Positions 16,037 to 17,734 of a DNA stretch of 17,734 nucleotides are shown piece after piece. Both the position numbers and the translations under genes were made by a program. How positions within the stretch are numbered: the stretch's first letter is position 1; each line of letters opens with the position of its first letter. The DNA lies in the NCBI GenBank assembly GCA_046331705.1, contig JAXLQJ010000095.1, positions 1-17,734 on the forward strand, given 5' to 3'. The DNA comes from JADJOY01 sp046331705 [NCBI: bacterium] (GTDB lineage Bacteria; JADJOY01). The notes below the pieces were generated by a model. It saw only the letters and a program-made list of their open reading frames with translations. It was not told the origin of the DNA and ran no database searches.

Positions 16037-17734
16037 TCACGGCAGCGGCTCGAAGCGCACCGACACCCCGCTCGCGGGCGTTCCGAGTAGTGCGGTCTCG
16101 ACGTCGGCCACGCGCACGCCGACACGGCGGTTGCCCGGGCCGGGCGCCCGCTCGACCTCGCTCAACACGTCGATTCGCGGCACCTTCGCGTCGCCGGGCG
16201 CGCGCAACCCGCCGGGCACCGCCACGATCATTCGCTGCCAGCCGGAGGGGACCGGATACGGCCCGAACGTCTCTCCCGCGATGCGCAGCCGAATCGCGCG
16301 CGGCTCGTCCCGGGGCGCCGCGTCGCCCGGTCGATCGGCCGAGATCTCGATCCGCACCTCCACGGGACCGGATGGGCAGACGGGCAGGTACATCGAGGCC
16401 TTCTCCGTGGTCCAGCGGAACCGCCGCTCGCGATTGCGTCCTCCTTCGGGAGCGAAGAAGCCGGCCAGCGCGCGATCGCCGCGAGGATTCGCCATGTCGA
16501 GCTTCTCGGGCACGTCCCACGCGATCCAGTCCACGGAGACGCCGAGATCGCGACGGTCCGCCTCTCCCGCGCTCACCCGCCCCGCCATCGCGTCGGCGTG
16601 GATCTCGAGCACCGGCGGACCGGCGCTCGCCGGCGGCGCGATCTCGTAGAGCTGGAAGCCGTGGCCGACGCTCACCTCCGTCGGCGGCGTGCCGGCGAGG
16701 CCGATGCGGACAGGAACGTCGGCGTCCCCGCGCAAGCGCTGGCTCGCGAGCCGCAGATAGATGCGCGCGGGGTGCTCGCTGTCGTAGCCGGGCAGATAGG
16801 CGCGCGCGTACTCGCGCGTCCAGCGATAGCGGATGTCGGTCTCGGGCTGCACCTCGGGCGCGTGGAAGCCGTCGAACCAGGCGGATTCGGCAGCATCCAT
16901 CTCGAGCGCCGTGAGCGCACGCGGCCTGCCCACGACGATCCGGAAGAGATCCACCGAGAGCTCGCGCTCGTCCACGGTGTCCGGCGGCCACCACAGCGTC
17001 GAGACCATCCAGGGGCCGCGGTAGGCGAGCGATCGCAGCCAGGTGGGGGTCAGCCGATCGGTGAAGACCGGGCTCTCGCCCACCGTGGCGAGGAACACGG
17101 GACGCGTCGCCGCCATCGCCTCCAGGGCGGCGGCGATCCGATTCGCCGGCTTCTCGCCGGGCAAGAGCTCGAGCACGTCGCGGTCGCAGAGGTACGCGAT
17201 GGGGGCCGTGAGATACGCGGTGGGCGATTCGTAGCGGCTGTCGGCCACCACCAGCGCGTCGCGCGGGATCGCCTCGCAGGCAGCGCGGATCGTCGCGAGC
17301 GCGCCCCGATCCTCGCTGTGCGCGCGCACCGGCGCGGCCCCGACCCACAGCCCGCGCATGCCGAGCGCCGCCCCGGCGACCGCCGCCACGGTCGCGATCG
17401 CCCCGGCGTTGCGATGGCGGGCGGACACGGCGCGCACCAGCCACACGAGCGCCAGGCTCGCCGTCAGCGCCAGCGCCGGCACCGGCACCGAGATGAACCG
17501 CCGCATCTCCCAGAACTGATCGATGCGGTTGCGGCTGTGCTGGACGTAGAGCAGCGTGATCGGAAGCGTCGCCGCCAGGAAGAAGGCACGCGCGGGCCCC
17601 GTGGGCGCCGCCAGCAGGATGGCGCCGCCCACCAGCGCAGCCGCCAGAATTGGCGCGCCCAGGTAATCGGCGAGCTTGAGCATCGAGAGCGCCTGGGTGC
17701 CGCGCGTGAGGTCGGGTCGCACGAGCCACGCGTA
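16037..17734 (-). CDS. GT-C-like membrane protein with duplicated C-terminal beta module, 5' truncated by window edge
   Basis: The frame is open to the window edge (YAWLVRPDLTRG), so the true start lies outside; the first in-window start codon is a GTG at 17722 and residues are counted from there. Hydrophobic segments near 22-40, 44-60 and 80-98 look like the last helices of a multi-pass protein. A Rossmann-like or loop region follows, with LVVADSRYESPTAYL (157-171). From about 255 to 540 the protein holds two copies of a module about 136 residues long. Residues 285-311 and 421-447 align without gaps: GFxAPE, then RWT, then YLP, with 14 of 27 positions identical. Each copy closes with R-x-x-GV-x-V. 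The pattern fits tandem jelly-roll, sugar-binding-like domains on the periplasmic side. Together with its neighbours, a surface-glycan glycosyltransferase is the best guess; the catalytic part is not visible here. Confidence 0.75.
   Translation of the reverse strand, partial: YAWLVRPDLTRGTQALSMLKLADYLGAPILAAALVGGAILLAAPTGPARAFFLAATLPITLLYVQHSRNRIDQFWEMRRFISVPVPALALTASLALVWLVRAVSARHRNAGAIATVAAVAGAALGMRGLWVGAAPVRAHSEDRGALATIRAACEAIPRDALVVADSRYESPTAYLTAPIAYLCDRDVLELLPGEKPANRIAAALEAMAATRPVFLATVGESPVFTDRLTPTWLRSLAYRGPWMVSTLWWPPDTVDERELSVDLFRIVVGRPRALTALEMDAAESAWFDGFHAPEVQPETDIRYRWTREYARAYLPGYDSEHPARIYLRLASQRLRGDADVPVRIGLAGTPPTEVSVGHGFQLYEIAPPASAGPPVLEIHADAMAGRVSAGEADRRDLGVSVDWIAWDVPEKLDMANPRGDRALAGFFAPEGGRNRERRFRWTTEKASMYLPVCPSGPVEVRIEISADRPGDAAPRDEPRAIRLRIAGETFGPYPVPSGWQRMIVAVPGGLRAPGDAKVPRIDVLSEVERAPGPGNRRVGVRVADVETALLGTPASGVSVRFEPLP

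Noticed and set aside
15918-17729. An alternative - strand frame of 603 aa at the right edge
   Set aside because: It is Arg/Gly-rich without hydrophobic segments; the overlapping frame from 16037 has membrane helices and a repeated module.
1-17734. tRNA, rRNA, CRISPR array, insertion sequences or attachment sites
   Set aside because: No direct repeat arrays, transposase motifs, cloverleaf-like sequences or rRNA signatures were noticed on either strand.

Overview
The window is about 17.7 kb of very GC-rich bacterial DNA (around 70% G+C by eye, with third codon positions almost all G or C). It is packed with genes for building and exporting a cell-surface or lipid-linked glycan. I count twelve protein-coding genes: six on the + strand from 232 to 8422 and six on the - strand from 8530 to the right edge, so the two groups converge near 8.5 kb. 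No rRNA, tRNA, transposase, integrase or CRISPR array was seen. The GC content, four-base start/stop overlaps, a Wzx-type flippase and a c-di-GMP synthase fit a high-GC Gram-negative lineage such as Myxococcota, a related 'deltaproteobacterial' phylum, Gemmatimonadota or Acidobacteriota. The sequence does not settle which.

Left arm (+ strand): GT4 glycosyltransferase (232-1536), Wzx/MATE-like flippase (1533-3131), second GT4 glycosyltransferase (3128-4359, with an apparent one-base frameshift at its 3' end), large polytopic membrane protein resembling DUF2298/'YYY' GT-C proteins (4356-6494), dolichyl-phosphate-mannose-synthase-like GT2 enzyme (6525-7457) and a UPF0104/LPG_synthase_TM membrane protein (7454-8422). 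Successive genes overlap by ATGA or GTGA except for one 30-nt gap, so this reads as one operon.

Right arm (- strand, right to left): a GT-C-like membrane protein cut by the window edge, with a large C-terminal region holding a tandemly duplicated beta-rich module (16037-17734); a GT2 enzyme with a C-terminal membrane anchor (14830-15840); two GT4 enzymes (13613-14791 and 12111-13403); a second GT-C-like membrane protein with a C-terminal beta-rich domain (10234-12114), coupled to the preceding GT4 gene by ATGA; then a 438-nt gap with no intact gene; and a membrane-anchored diguanylate cyclase (8530-9795).

Likely cooperation, by inference: the four GT4 enzymes extend a glycan on a cytoplasmic lipid carrier and the flippase moves it outward. 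The two GT2 enzymes make polyprenyl-phosphate-linked sugars, or act at the membrane. The three large membrane proteins use such donors on the periplasmic face, possibly with help from the UPF0104 protein. No Wzy polymerase, Wzz regulator, initiating phosphoglycosyltransferase or O-antigen ligase was recognised, so the window is probably part of a larger locus. The best second-look items are the frameshift at about 4342-4345, the duplicated module at the right edge, the GT2-UPF0104 pair and the diguanylate cyclase embedded in the locus.
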